A stretch of 64,000 nucleotides of DNA, from contig NZ_FCOK02000005.1 of NCBI RefSeq assembly GCF_001544555.2, forward strand, positions 124,001 through 188,000, in the 5' to 3' direction. The notes under the pieces were generated by a model. That model did no database searches. It was not told the origin of the DNA and saw nothing but the letters and a program-made list of their open reading frames with translations. The DNA is from Caballeronia udeis (GTDB lineage Bacteria > Pseudomonadota > Gammaproteobacteria > Burkholderiales > Burkholderiaceae). The position numbers and the translations under genes were made by a program. Shown in pieces: positions 1 to 7,210 of the stretch (its first letter is position 1; the number at the start of each line of letters is the position of its first letter).

Positions 1-501
1 GCCGCGATCCAGCGGATCAGGGGTGACTCTGAATCAGACGAGGTATGCACGGACGAATGGGATTATTACCCTCGGGAATGGGTCTCCCCGTATCTTGAAA
101 GAAAACGAACGGTGGGCTGGAAGCTATATGGAATGCTTGGAATCGAAAAGGGCGACAGGGAGCGCATGAAGGCGCAACACAGCCGCAACTATCAGTTCTT
201 TGACGCGCCAGTTGGCCTGTTCTTCACCGTCGACCGCGTCCTGCAGCAGGGTAGCCTGCTCGATTACGGCATGTTTCTGCAAAACATCATGGTAGCCGCT
301 CGCGCCCATGGCTTGAGTACGTGTCCTCAAGCGGCATTCATGAAGTACCACGAGGTCATTTCCGATCAACTTGGGCTGAAGACAAATGAAATGTTTCTCG
401 TTGGCATGAGCCTTGGATTTTCGGATACCTCGCGCATCGAAAACTCCCTCGTCACAGAGAGAGCCGAGGTTGATTCGTTCACAACGTTTTATTCGGACTA
501 G
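1..501 (+). CDS. Nitroreductase family protein, 3' part
   Basis: The reading frame is open from the first base of the window, so the gene starts upstream and about 166 C-terminal residues are visible. The segment with FFTVDRVLQQGSLLDYG, followed by the Ala/His/Gly/Cys-Pro-Gln stretch (AHGLSTCPQ) and the ending VGMSLGF, is the usual C-terminal half of FMN-dependent nitroreductases, which reduce nitro groups or quinones with NAD(P)H in the cytoplasm. An internal GTG at 112 is only an artefact of open-frame calling, because family sequence continues upstream of it. The N-terminal FMN-binding residues lie outside the window, so substrate type cannot be judged. Confidence 0.9.
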   Translation, partial: AAIQRIRGDSESDEVCTDEWDYYPREWVSPYLERKRTVGWKLYGMLGIEKGDRERMKAQHSRNYQFFDAPVGLFFTVDRVLQQGSLLDYGMFLQNIMVAARAHGLSTCPQAAFMKYHEVISDQLGLKTNEMFLVGMSLGFSDTSRIENSLVTERAEVDSFTTFYSD

Positions 502-824
502 CGGCGCACATGGGAAACGAATCCAAACGCCAATCAGTAGCCCGCATATCGCATGCATCGGCGAAGCATCACGCCGACAGGGTCTGATTTGTGTTGGATC
601 TTGGCGCGCATCGTTGACGAAGTCCCAAGTTGATTCAATTGGACGACGCACGCTGCACTGGCCAGCATGGGCCCGTTTCTCGCATTGAGCCCGCAGTACG
701 CCCCTCTCACCGCGGCCGAGAGCATCCAGGGTTCGTTAAGAGCGGATCTTTCACGCGTTCGGTACGGCGATGCTTCTTCGCCCGGTGACCCATTAACCTT
801 CGTATCCTCTGAAAGGAAGTGGAC
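502..824. other. Intergenic, no gene recognised
   Basis: About 320 bases separate the nitroreductase stop from the SDR start. Short frames on both strands have no family-like sequence. A purine-rich ribosome-binding site (GAAAGGA, 811-817) at the end serves the SDR gene. I see no hairpin with a T-run or clear promoter. Confidence 0.5.
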
Positions 825-1589
825 GTGCAGATCAAAGACAACGTTTTTGTAGTGACTGGGGCTGGTTCTGGCTTGGGGGCAGCCACTGCGAACATGATCG
901 TCGGACGGGGCGGCAAGGTCGTCGTGGCGGATATCAACCCCGACGCGGGTGAGGTCGTCGCCAAAAAGCTCGGGTCCAATGCTCGATTCGTTGTCACCGA
1001 CGTCGCTAGCGAACAGAGCGCGAGGGCAACCTTCGCGGCGGCCATGGAGATGGGGCTCCTCCGGGGACTCGTCAATTGTGCAGGCGTTGCTCCCGCCGAA
1101 AAGGTCATCGGCCGTGAGGGAACGCACAAGCTGGACTCGTTCGCCCGGACGATCAATGTCAATCTGATTGGCAGTTTCAACATGATCCGCATTGCTGCGG
1201 AAATGATGAGCGCTTCCCCGCAAGAAGCCTCCGGTGAGCGCGGCGTCATCATCTGCACAGCGTCGGTAGCCGCGTTTGAAGGGCAGGTGGGGCAAACAGC
1301 CTACGCCGCGTCCAAGGGCGGCGTAGTCGCGATGACGTTACCGCTTGCGCGAGAACTCTCCCGCTACGGCATCCGCGTCATGACAATTGCTCCAGGCATC
1401 ATGGAAACCCCGATGCTGCTCAGCATGCCCCCTGAGGTACAGGTCGAGTTGGGCAAAGCGGTGCCGTTTCCAGCCCGAATGGGTAAGCCAGCGGAATACG
1501 CCACTCTGGTGGAACACGTCCTCTTGAACGAATACCTGAACGGCGAGGTCATCCGCCTCGACGGCGCTATGCGTATGGCCGCTAGGTAG
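825..1589 (+). CDS. SDR-family 3-hydroxyacyl-CoA dehydrogenase (HSD17B10-like)
   Basis: A 254-residue short-chain dehydrogenase. It has the TGAGSGLG nucleotide-binding motif near residue 10, NCAG in place of the NNAG motif, a catalytic Ser region (CTASVAAFEGQ) and YAASK as the YxxxK pair. The sequence style, including the ending that sets a new hydrophobic substrate lid, resembles type II 3-hydroxyacyl-CoA dehydrogenases that oxidise 3-hydroxyacyl-CoA with NAD+. The GTG at 825 is preferred over the GTG at 819, because GAAAGGA (811-817) is about 7 bases away from 825 but touches 819, and homologues begin at MQIKD. The thiolase follows 120 bases downstream on the same strand, so the two enzymes would carry out the last two steps of a beta-oxidation-type pathway. 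Confidence 0.85.
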   Translation: MQIKDNVFVVTGAGSGLGAATANMIVGRGGKVVVADINPDAGEVVAKKLGSNARFVVTDVASEQSARATFAAAMEMGLLRGLVNCAGVAPAEKVIGREGTHKLDSFARTINVNLIGSFNMIRIAAEMMSASPQEASGERGVIICTASVAAFEGQVGQTAYAASKGGVVAMTLPLARELSRYGIRVMTIAPGIMETPMLLSMPPEVQVELGKAVPFPARMGKPAEYATLVEHVLLNEYLNGEVIRLDGAMRMAAR

Positions 1590-1709
1590 ACGGAGGAGTT
1601 TGCGGCGCCTGTGCGCGATATCGCAGAGAGCGCGATGCCAAACAACGAAAGAATCTGTCTTAATTGCGCGTGCGCATCGCACCGCGTTGACACTGGAGGT
1701 AACGGAATC

Positions 1710-2897
1710 ATGACGACAAACGATCCAATTGTTATTGTTAGTGCAGCGCGCACTCCGATGGGCGGCTTTCAGGGTGATCTGACGGCTGCCAGTGCAAGCG
1801 ATCTCGGCGCGGTGTCGATTCGCGCCGCGGTTGAGCGTGCTGGCGTGCCGGCAGAGCAGCTCGATGAAATTATTTTTGGCTGCGTACTGCCAGCGGGCCA
1901 AGGTCAGGCACCGGCGCGGCAGGCAGCGCTTAAGGCGGGGTTGCCACTATCCGCAGGCGCGACGACGGTCAACAAGATGTGCGGTTCCGGTATGAAGGCG
2001 GTGATGCTGGCGCACGATCTGCTGCTGGCGGATTCGGCGGATGTGATAGTCGCGGGTGGCATGGAGAGTATGACGCAGGCACCGTATCTACTGCCCAAGG
2101 CACGCGGCGGTTACCGGATGGGCCACGGTCAGGTGCTTGACCACATGGCACTCGACGGACTCGAGGATGCGTACGACAAGGGTCGGTTGATGGGCACGTT
2201 TGCCGAAGATTGCGCGGCAACTTTTCAGTTCACACGTGAGGCACAGGATGCATTCGCGATCACATCGCTCACGCGCGCGCAACGTGCCATCGCCGACGGC
2301 AGTTTCAGGGAGGAGATTGCACCCGTGACCGTGCGAGCGGGCAAGACGGATACCGTGGTCGCAGTCGACGAGCAGCCGGGTAAAGCAAAGCGTGACAAGA
2401 TCCCGCTCCTCAAGCCTGCATTCCGGGACGGTGGCACGGTGACAGCAGCGAACTCATCGTCGATTTCGGACGGTGCAGCAGCATTGGTATTGATGCGCCG
2501 CTCGGAGGCCGCGCGGCGTGGCTTGACACCGAAGGCCATGATCGTCGCGCACGCTACGTATTCCGATAAGCCCAGCCTCTTTGCTACAGCGCCTATTGGT
2601 GCGGTGCGTAAGCTGTCGGACAAGACTGGCTGGAATCTGCGGGACGTCGACCTGTTCGAGTTCAACGAAGCATTCGCGGTAGCTGTGATGGCGGCGATGC
2701 GCGAACTCGATCTGTCGCACGACAAGGTCAACGTGAATGGCGGCGCCTGTGCGCTTGGGCATCCCATCGGCGCATCTGGCGCCCGTATCATCGTGACTCT
2801 AATTCATGCATTGCGTGCACGCGGGCTCAAACGCGGCATCGCCAGTCTTTGCCTCGGCGGCGGCGAAGCTACTGCCATAGCTATTGAAGGTGTTTGA
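1710..2897 (+). CDS. Acetyl-CoA C-acyltransferase (thiolase)
   Basis: A 395-residue thiolase that cleaves 3-ketoacyl-CoA with CoA, or condenses two acetyl-CoA. The nucleophile Cys91 sits in KMCGSGMKA, the NEAFAVA motif holds the conserved Asn and Glu, and the C-terminal GGACALGHPIGASG holds the catalytic His and second Cys region. The frame is open back to 1611, but the ATG at 1710 has CTGGAGGT at 1693-1700 and matches the usual N-terminus (DPIVIVSAARTP), so the extra 33 residues are rejected. Full length for the family. It pairs with the upstream SDR as a beta-oxidation module, although no acyl-CoA ligase or hydratase is adjacent. Confidence 0.93.
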   Translation: MTTNDPIVIVSAARTPMGGFQGDLTAASASDLGAVSIRAAVERAGVPAEQLDEIIFGCVLPAGQGQAPARQAALKAGLPLSAGATTVNKMCGSGMKAVMLAHDLLLADSADVIVAGGMESMTQAPYLLPKARGGYRMGHGQVLDHMALDGLEDAYDKGRLMGTFAEDCAATFQFTREAQDAFAITSLTRAQRAIADGSFREEIAPVTVRAGKTDTVVAVDEQPGKAKRDKIPLLKPAFRDGGTVTAANSSSISDGAAALVLMRRSEAARRGLTPKAMIVAHATYSDKPSLFATAPIGAVRKLSDKTGWNLRDVDLFEFNEAFAVAVMAAMRELDLSHDKVNVNGGACALGHPIGASGARIIVTLIHALRARGLKRGIASLCLGGGEATAIAIEGV

Positions 2898-2994
2898 CGC
2901 TGTATGCCCCTGCTTCACCAAAGAGCTCTCAAGCTACGGCCGACTCGGTGAAGTGGGCCCGGCGGCGCTGGCACGTGTTCCGTCGTCGATCGCA

Positions 2995-3927
2995 TCACAA
3001 CCCGTAGCGGAGCTTCCCAACATCGTCCGAGAGCCTCTTCGGAATTTCCTCACGTAGAAAATCGATCCACGTTCGAATTTTTGCGTCAAGAAACTCGCGG
3101 GAAAGATACATTGCGAATATGTCCATTTCCTGAGACACGTAGTCGGGCAGAATCCGCTTCAGTTCTCCGGATGACAGACCATCCATTGCCGTATAAACGG
3201 GAAGCAAGCCGATTCCAAGTCCGGTCTTGACGGCGACGACCATGGCATCTGCCACGTTGACCTTGAATATTGGCAGCCCTAATTCGATGTTTTCCACGTC
3301 GTCCATTCGACGCAAGCTCCACAAATTCGATCGATAGACCGGCGTTTCGATTTGCAGACCGATATGACCGACGAGGTCCGCAGGGCACTGCGGAACACCG
3401 TGCTTCGCGAGATACTCCGGGGAGGCGCAGACGATACTGAAAGCGGTTCCCAGTCGCTGAGAAATCAGGCCAGAGTCCTCCAGCCGTGTCGATGCGACCA
3501 GAGAAACGTCGTACCCCTCCTCAAGAAGATCGGGCATGCGCTGATTTATCGTAAGCTCTATACGCACATCCGGATAGAGTTGCTGATATCGACCGACCGC
3601 CGGAACGACATAGTGCTGGCTAAAGCTACCCATCGCGTGCACTCGAAGCTTTCCTGAAGGACGGAAAAAGGCATCCCGAGCTTCGGCTTCGGCCTGATCG
3701 ACGGACTCCAGTATATGTTGGCACTTTCCGAAGTAACGTGCTCCGGTATCCGTCAGCGCTATACGGCGCGTAGTCCGGTTCAGCAAACGAGCTTGAACAT
3801 GCGTTTCCAGCTCGGAGACGGCCCGCGACGCTTGTCCCGAGGTGATATCCATGCTTGATGCAGCCGCCGTAAAACTACCCGCGTCGACGACGCGAGTGAA
3901 CACTCGCATGTTGTGCAATATGTCCAT
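2995..3927 (-). CDS. LysR-family transcriptional regulator
   Basis: A 310-residue LysR-type regulator. The N-terminal winged helix-turn-helix (residues about 5-62) contains FTAAASSMDITSGQASRAV and ends in LTDTGARYF. The rest is the type 2 periplasmic-binding-protein-like effector domain, beginning GKLRVHAMGSF. The start at 3927 (MDILHNMR) is preceded by TGAGGA at a good distance; an upstream in-frame ATG at 3990 lacks this and adds 21 non-family residues. It belongs to the CrgA/DsdC-like subgroup found in large numbers in Burkholderia. It converges with the thiolase, so it may or may not regulate it; its target is not evident. Confidence 0.92.
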   Translation of the reverse strand: MDILHNMRVFTRVVDAGSFTAAASSMDITSGQASRAVSELETHVQARLLNRTTRRIALTDTGARYFGKCQHILESVDQAEAEARDAFFRPSGKLRVHAMGSFSQHYVVPAVGRYQQLYPDVRIELTINQRMPDLLEEGYDVSLVASTRLEDSGLISQRLGTAFSIVCASPEYLAKHGVPQCPADLVGHIGLQIETPVYRSNLWSLRRMDDVENIELGLPIFKVNVADAMVVAVKTGLGIGLLPVYTAMDGLSSGELKRILPDYVSQEMDIFAMYLSREFLDAKIRTWIDFLREEIPKRLSDDVGKLRYGL

Positions 3928-4144
3928 GTCAAATCCATTCCTCAATTGAACCTGCATCGATGCGGCATGCGGTTGAACAGCGTTACCCAAGCTCCGTCAT
4001 ATTCCCGCTGGACGTGTCAGCAGGAGTTCTCACTTGCTCGATTGGATGCCCGAAACGCATGCTGAGAAGTGAGCTGATCTGGCTTCCGAGCGACTTGATA
4101 GGCCCGCCCAGTTGCGGGCGAGACCCATGCATGACACGAATACG

Positions 4145-4567
4145 TCAACCTGTCCGCTCGAGCTCGGTGGCAAGGATCATTTCGTCATGGTTGGCGGGAC
4201 GAGGTCGACCGCGCACGCTCGGCATAAAGACAGCGTCCCCTCTTCGGATAGGTTTGCCGGTCAATGCGCAGTAACCGTTGCTGCGAGCCACGATTTGGCG
4301 CCAGACCTGGTCGACGTAGTGACACATCGTGGGATCGCACCATGAAATCAATGCGCTTACATCGTCCTGCCGCTCGATAGCCGTAACCCTGTTTCGGGAG
4401 TCTGGATGCGACATAGCTTGATGCGCCTCGCCGGGCATTTCTTTGTGTCCAGTACGTGTGCCTCGCGTTTGGACGATTCTCCACGACTCCCCGCCAGCGT
4501 TATCTTCTCCGCCGGAGAGGTGCGACAAAAGCGAGACTACTTGGCTCCACGGATTGACTTCTTCCAT
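4145..4567 (-). CDS. DUF3331 domain protein
   Basis: A 140-residue protein whose C-terminal half reads like the Burkholderia-specific DUF3331 family: SWCDPTMCHYVDQVWR, then CALTGKPIRRGDAVFMP and RPANHDEMILA. The function of the family is unknown. Its Cys and His residues (C-D-P, C-H-Y, CALTG) could bind a metal, which is my inference. The start at 4567 (MEEVNPWSQ) follows GAGAGG at a normal distance; a longer frame to 4666 runs into the transposase-tail remnant on the other strand and is rejected. It stands alone in a region littered with gene fragments. Confidence 0.75.
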   Translation of the reverse strand: MEEVNPWSQVVSLLSHLSGGEDNAGGESWRIVQTRGTRTGHKEMPGEAHQAMSHPDSRNRVTAIERQDDVSALISWCDPTMCHYVDQVWRQIVARSNGYCALTGKPIRRGDAVFMPSVRGRPRPANHDEMILATELERTG

Positions 4568-4650
4568 GTCGGCGTACCTCTCAGATAAGAAGCCCCAATA
4601 ACGTGGGCCAGAGGGACCGTTATCGCAAACCACGATTCGCCAGCTGTCAG

Positions 4651-4791
4651 GGCGTTGAACGCGCAATCGCCTGGCTACATGATTCGAGGCGCTTGTGCGT
4701 TCGATGCGTACGCTCCATCTTCACCCATGAAGCGCTCAAGAGAATGTTCTGCTACACCATTTTCGGGAGACAGCTTCAACCTTCGTGGTGA
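4651..4791 (+). pseudogene. IS5-family transposase, C-terminal remnant
   Basis: The plus-strand frame encodes GVERAIAWLHDSRRL followed by FTHEALKRMFCYTIFGRQL and a stop. This matches the C-terminal signature of IS5-type DDE transposases, where VVERT-x-AW-(4)-FRRL carries the catalytic Glu and the protein ends about 40 residues later in a hydrophobic helix. Only about 45 residues are left: the upstream DDE domain, the start and the terminal inverted repeats are not visible. The frame ends inside the 3' flank of the alpha/beta hydrolase gene. It is a scar of an old insertion. Confidence 0.7.
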
Positions 4792-4799
4792 TGGTGCAT

Positions 4800-5573
4800 T
4801 TACTTCACCAACGCGGAGTTAGCAGCTTCCTCGATGAGTTTGGCCGTTTCCCTCGGGTGAGACAGGTACGCGGCATGGCTTGCTTTCACCTCGACAGTAG
4901 TGGCATTCGCGCGCTTGGCCATCCTGCGCTCGTTGTCCGGGTTGATCGACCGATCTTCGGTGGCCACCATGTACCAGGTAGGCTTGTTCTTCCATGCAGG
5001 GGTCGTAATCTTGCTGGTGAACGAGTCGGTGGAGATTGGTACTTGCGACTGGGCCATGAAGCGGGACACGGCGGGCGGGACGTCCGCCGCGAAGTCGGCC
5101 GCAAAATGCGCAGGATCTATCCACCAGTTGCCGTTGCTGTCCGCCTTGAATGCCTTGGACGCTTGCGGCATGGCCTGTTCAATCGAAGCGCAGCTCTCAC
5201 CGGCATCGGCTGCAAAGGCGGCGATGTAGACGAGTGCAGCAACCTTCGGATCGTTGCCCGCCTCGGTAATGATGGCCCCGCCGTAGCTGTGGCCAACGAG
5301 GACCACCGGTCCGTCCATAGCATCGACCGCTGCCTTCGCATACTTCACATCATCTGCGTAGGAGGTCTCCGGGGGTTGCGGTACAGACACCGTATAGCCA
5401 TCCTTCGCGAGAATCCGGGCGACGGCCTCCCAGCCGGACCCATCGGCAAATGCACCGTGTACCAGAACCACGTTCTTGATGCCAGTCTTGGGTGCGGATT
5501 GCGCCGAGGCAATCTGCAGGGCGCTTGTCGTCAACGTAGCTGCAAGCGCAGCAACCATGTAAAGCTTGTTCAT
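4800..5573 (-). CDS. Exported alpha/beta hydrolase
   Basis: A 257-residue alpha/beta-fold hydrolase with a signal peptide (residues 1-24, hydrophobic, ending ASA-Q). The core opens with VVLVHGAFADGSGWE, the oxyanion-loop signature. The nucleophile Ser96 lies in VGHSYGGA. An acidic residue lies near EDRSINP and the catalytic His in SHAAYLSHP. This is the family of periplasmic or secreted esterase-like hydrolases with HGAFADGS motifs; the substrate is unknown. The start has a modest AAAGGA upstream (5577-5583 region). Ohr lies 200 bases upstream on the same strand and may respond to similar stress, but there is no sign of a shared operon. Confidence 0.88.
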   Translation of the reverse strand: MNKLYMVAALAATLTTSALQIASAQSAPKTGIKNVVLVHGAFADGSGWEAVARILAKDGYTVSVPQPPETSYADDVKYAKAAVDAMDGPVVLVGHSYGGAIITEAGNDPKVAALVYIAAFAADAGESCASIEQAMPQASKAFKADSNGNWWIDPAHFAADFAADVPPAVSRFMAQSQVPISTDSFTSKITTPAWKNKPTWYMVATEDRSINPDNERRMAKRANATTVEVKASHAAYLSHPRETAKLIEEAANSALVK

Positions 5574-5780
5574 GTCATTTTTCCTTTACAGAGTTTCCAT
5601 GAACCCTCTCGAGCCCGACGCACCCGTAGATATTCCGCTAGGGATTTGACGTGTTCATATGAGACGGTGTTTTTTTCGAGCGACGGAGATCCAACCATCT
5701 GGGGAATTGCCGCCCGAACCCACTATTGAACCGGGAGATCTCTTGTGGAGGAGTTAGTTCGGGCTTAACTCCACGCGTTT

Positions 5781-6206
5781 CTAGACGAGGGTGAACGTGA
5801 CGTCGATGTTGCCGCGCGTCGCGTTCGCATACGGGCAAACAACCTCGGCCTTCTGGATAAGAGACCGAGTTGCTTCGCGTGGCATACCAGGTAGCGAAAT
5901 CTCCAGTTCAACTTCGATGCCAAAGCCGGTTGGAACAGCACCGATACCTACGCTACCTTCTATGGATGCGTCAGCTGGGATTGCGATCTTGTTCTGCGCA
6001 GCGACGAATTTCAATGCCCCGAGAAAACAGGCGCTGAAGCCAGCCGCAAATGGTTGTTCAGGGTTAGCGCCTTCGCCACCTGGGCCACCAAGCTCACGCG
6101 GTGTGGTCAACTTGAAAACGAGATTGCTTTCGGGTACGACTGCTCGGCCGTCGCGGCCTCCCGTCGCTTGGGCATGCGCACGGTAAAGGACTTTATCAAT
6201 TTTCAT
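5781..6206 (-). CDS. ohr: Organic hydroperoxide resistance protein (Ohr)
   Basis: A 141-residue OsmC/Ohr-family thiol peroxidase that reduces organic and fatty-acid hydroperoxides using lipoyl or thiol donors in the cytoplasm. Both redox cysteines are present: Cys60 in FSACFLGAL (peroxidatic) and Cys124 in [12 protein letters not shown] (resolving), and the VCPYxNATRGN ending is diagnostic for Ohr over OsmC. The start at 6206 has an excellent AGGAGA six bases upstream; the longer frame to 6275 is rejected. The MarR-type OhrR usually encoded next to it is absent here, so control must come from elsewhere. Confidence 0.95.
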   Translation of the reverse strand: MKIDKVLYRAHAQATGGRDGRAVVPESNLVFKLTTPRELGGPGGEGANPEQPFAAGFSACFLGALKFVAAQNKIAIPADASIEGSVGIGAVPTGFGIEVELEISLPGMPREATRSLIQKAEVVCPYANATRGNIDVTFTLV

Positions 6207-6319
6207 CTGAGTTCTCCTAAAAGCATTGGCGGGAAAGACTTTCCATTTCCAAACCCGACAATCGCTGCACGGCACTTCGGGATCGCCACTGCTCTGACAT
6301 GCCGGTCGTGTGGAACATG

Positions 6320-6388
6320 ATATTGAGAATAGCGGCCCGGCCGCGCCATCTCCTCTTGGGACGCTGAAAAGTCCTGAAATCTTCTGGC
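6320..6388 (-). repeat. Peptide-coding repeat copy A (RRFQDFSA motif)
   Basis: Read on the minus strand, this stretch encodes [19 protein letters not shown], nearly the same as copy B at 11916-11984 ([19 protein letters not shown]). At the DNA level 25 bases are identical (from CAGAAGATTTC to TTTTCAGCG), and the flanks diverge. In copy A the frame has no convincing start close by, and it runs on toward ohr without the YSYIWALIGKR ending of copy B, so it looks like a degenerate or recombined copy. Confidence 0.65.
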
Positions 6389-6770
6389 TCTGTCCTGCGG
6401 CGTCTCCGCGGCCACGGGACCGGAGCTTGCAAGTCGAAGAGCGCGAGCGACGCCGCAGGTATGAGCGGTAAGCACTTCATGAAGACAGGGCTGTCTGTTG
6501 AGGGCGCGCCATACCCGAAGTCGAATATCCGCGCTTGTCGAAGAGGTTGAGACCAAAGGTACCCGTAACCTGTACGCCCCTCTGGGAGATTGCGAGGCGT
6601 ACGTGCTTCGGGATGAGTCTAAACCGCATGGTTGCGGCGATCTGTTCACATCAAAACGGATGCCCACAGGTCAAGGTTCAGTTGCTTCCTCAACGCGAAC
6701 GTCTGAGGTCAAGCTGTCGCGCGATGATGCATGGGGGTGAGGTTACATCCGTCTTTCAGCCTTCAGGGAA

Positions 6771-6960
6771 TTACGGAATGTGCTCCACGTCCATTGCCTG
6801 CCGAGCGGACAGCTGGTCGTGCATGCGCTTGGTTGGTGATACCATATTCAGGGATGAATGACGGTTGGCGTAGTCATGAAGCATCTTGATGTATTGAAAC
6901 GAGTCTTCGGCAAAATCCAGATGCGACTGGCAGCGTGCGGACCGGACTTGTTAGCACTTC
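6771..6960 (-). pseudogene. IS3-family transposase (OrfB), C-terminal remnant
   Basis: The minus strand encodes about 60 residues ending at a TAA (6771-6773). They include DFAEDSFQYIKMLHDYANRHSSLNMVSPTK, the usual end of IS3-type integrase-core transposases, where a helix with F-Y-I-x-x-(F/L)-x-(N/D)-x-x-R is followed by HSSLxxxSP. Upstream sequence loses similarity and no inverted repeats were found. It is a truncated insertion sequence lying between ohr and the regulator. Confidence 0.75.
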
Positions 6961-7210
6961 CGGCTACGGCAGATAGCTGACCATCGGCGCGTTGCACCAG
7001 CAGTTTCTCTTGCGTGTCATCGAGCGGCGACTCTACATGTCATCCGCTCGTTCTAGGAATATGTTCCTGGTGCTACTGTGCCTTTCTCCTCAGTTGGGCT
7101 GGCATTGTTCCGACGTAACCATTGCGAAGGAATTGACGAGGGAAGTAAGTGGCGCCGTATCCTTTGTGCGGCTTGACTCTTCAGAGCCCGCGCTGCCCGG
7201 AGAACGCTTC

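Larger units (their letters stand above)
6207..7210. other. Intergenic scar region between ohr and the STAND regulator
   Basis: About 1 kb without an intact gene. It contains a motif copy shared with position 11.9 kb (6320-6388, minus strand) and the tail of an IS3-type transposase (6771-6960, minus strand). The part from 6400 to 6770 has open frames on both strands but nothing I recognise. The last 200 bases must hold the promoter of the regulator gene, though no convincing -35/-10 pair was found. Confidence 0.6.

Noticed and set aside
534..1295. A 253-codon open frame on the minus strand over the SDR gene
   Set aside because: Antisense to a well-supported SDR; only its end reaches the intergenic region, and nothing there is recognisable.
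5750..5772. GGAGTTA/TAACTCC inverted repeat just downstream of ohr, considered as a terminator
   Set aside because: Seven-base stem with a nine-base loop and no T-run on the ohr strand; too weak to list.
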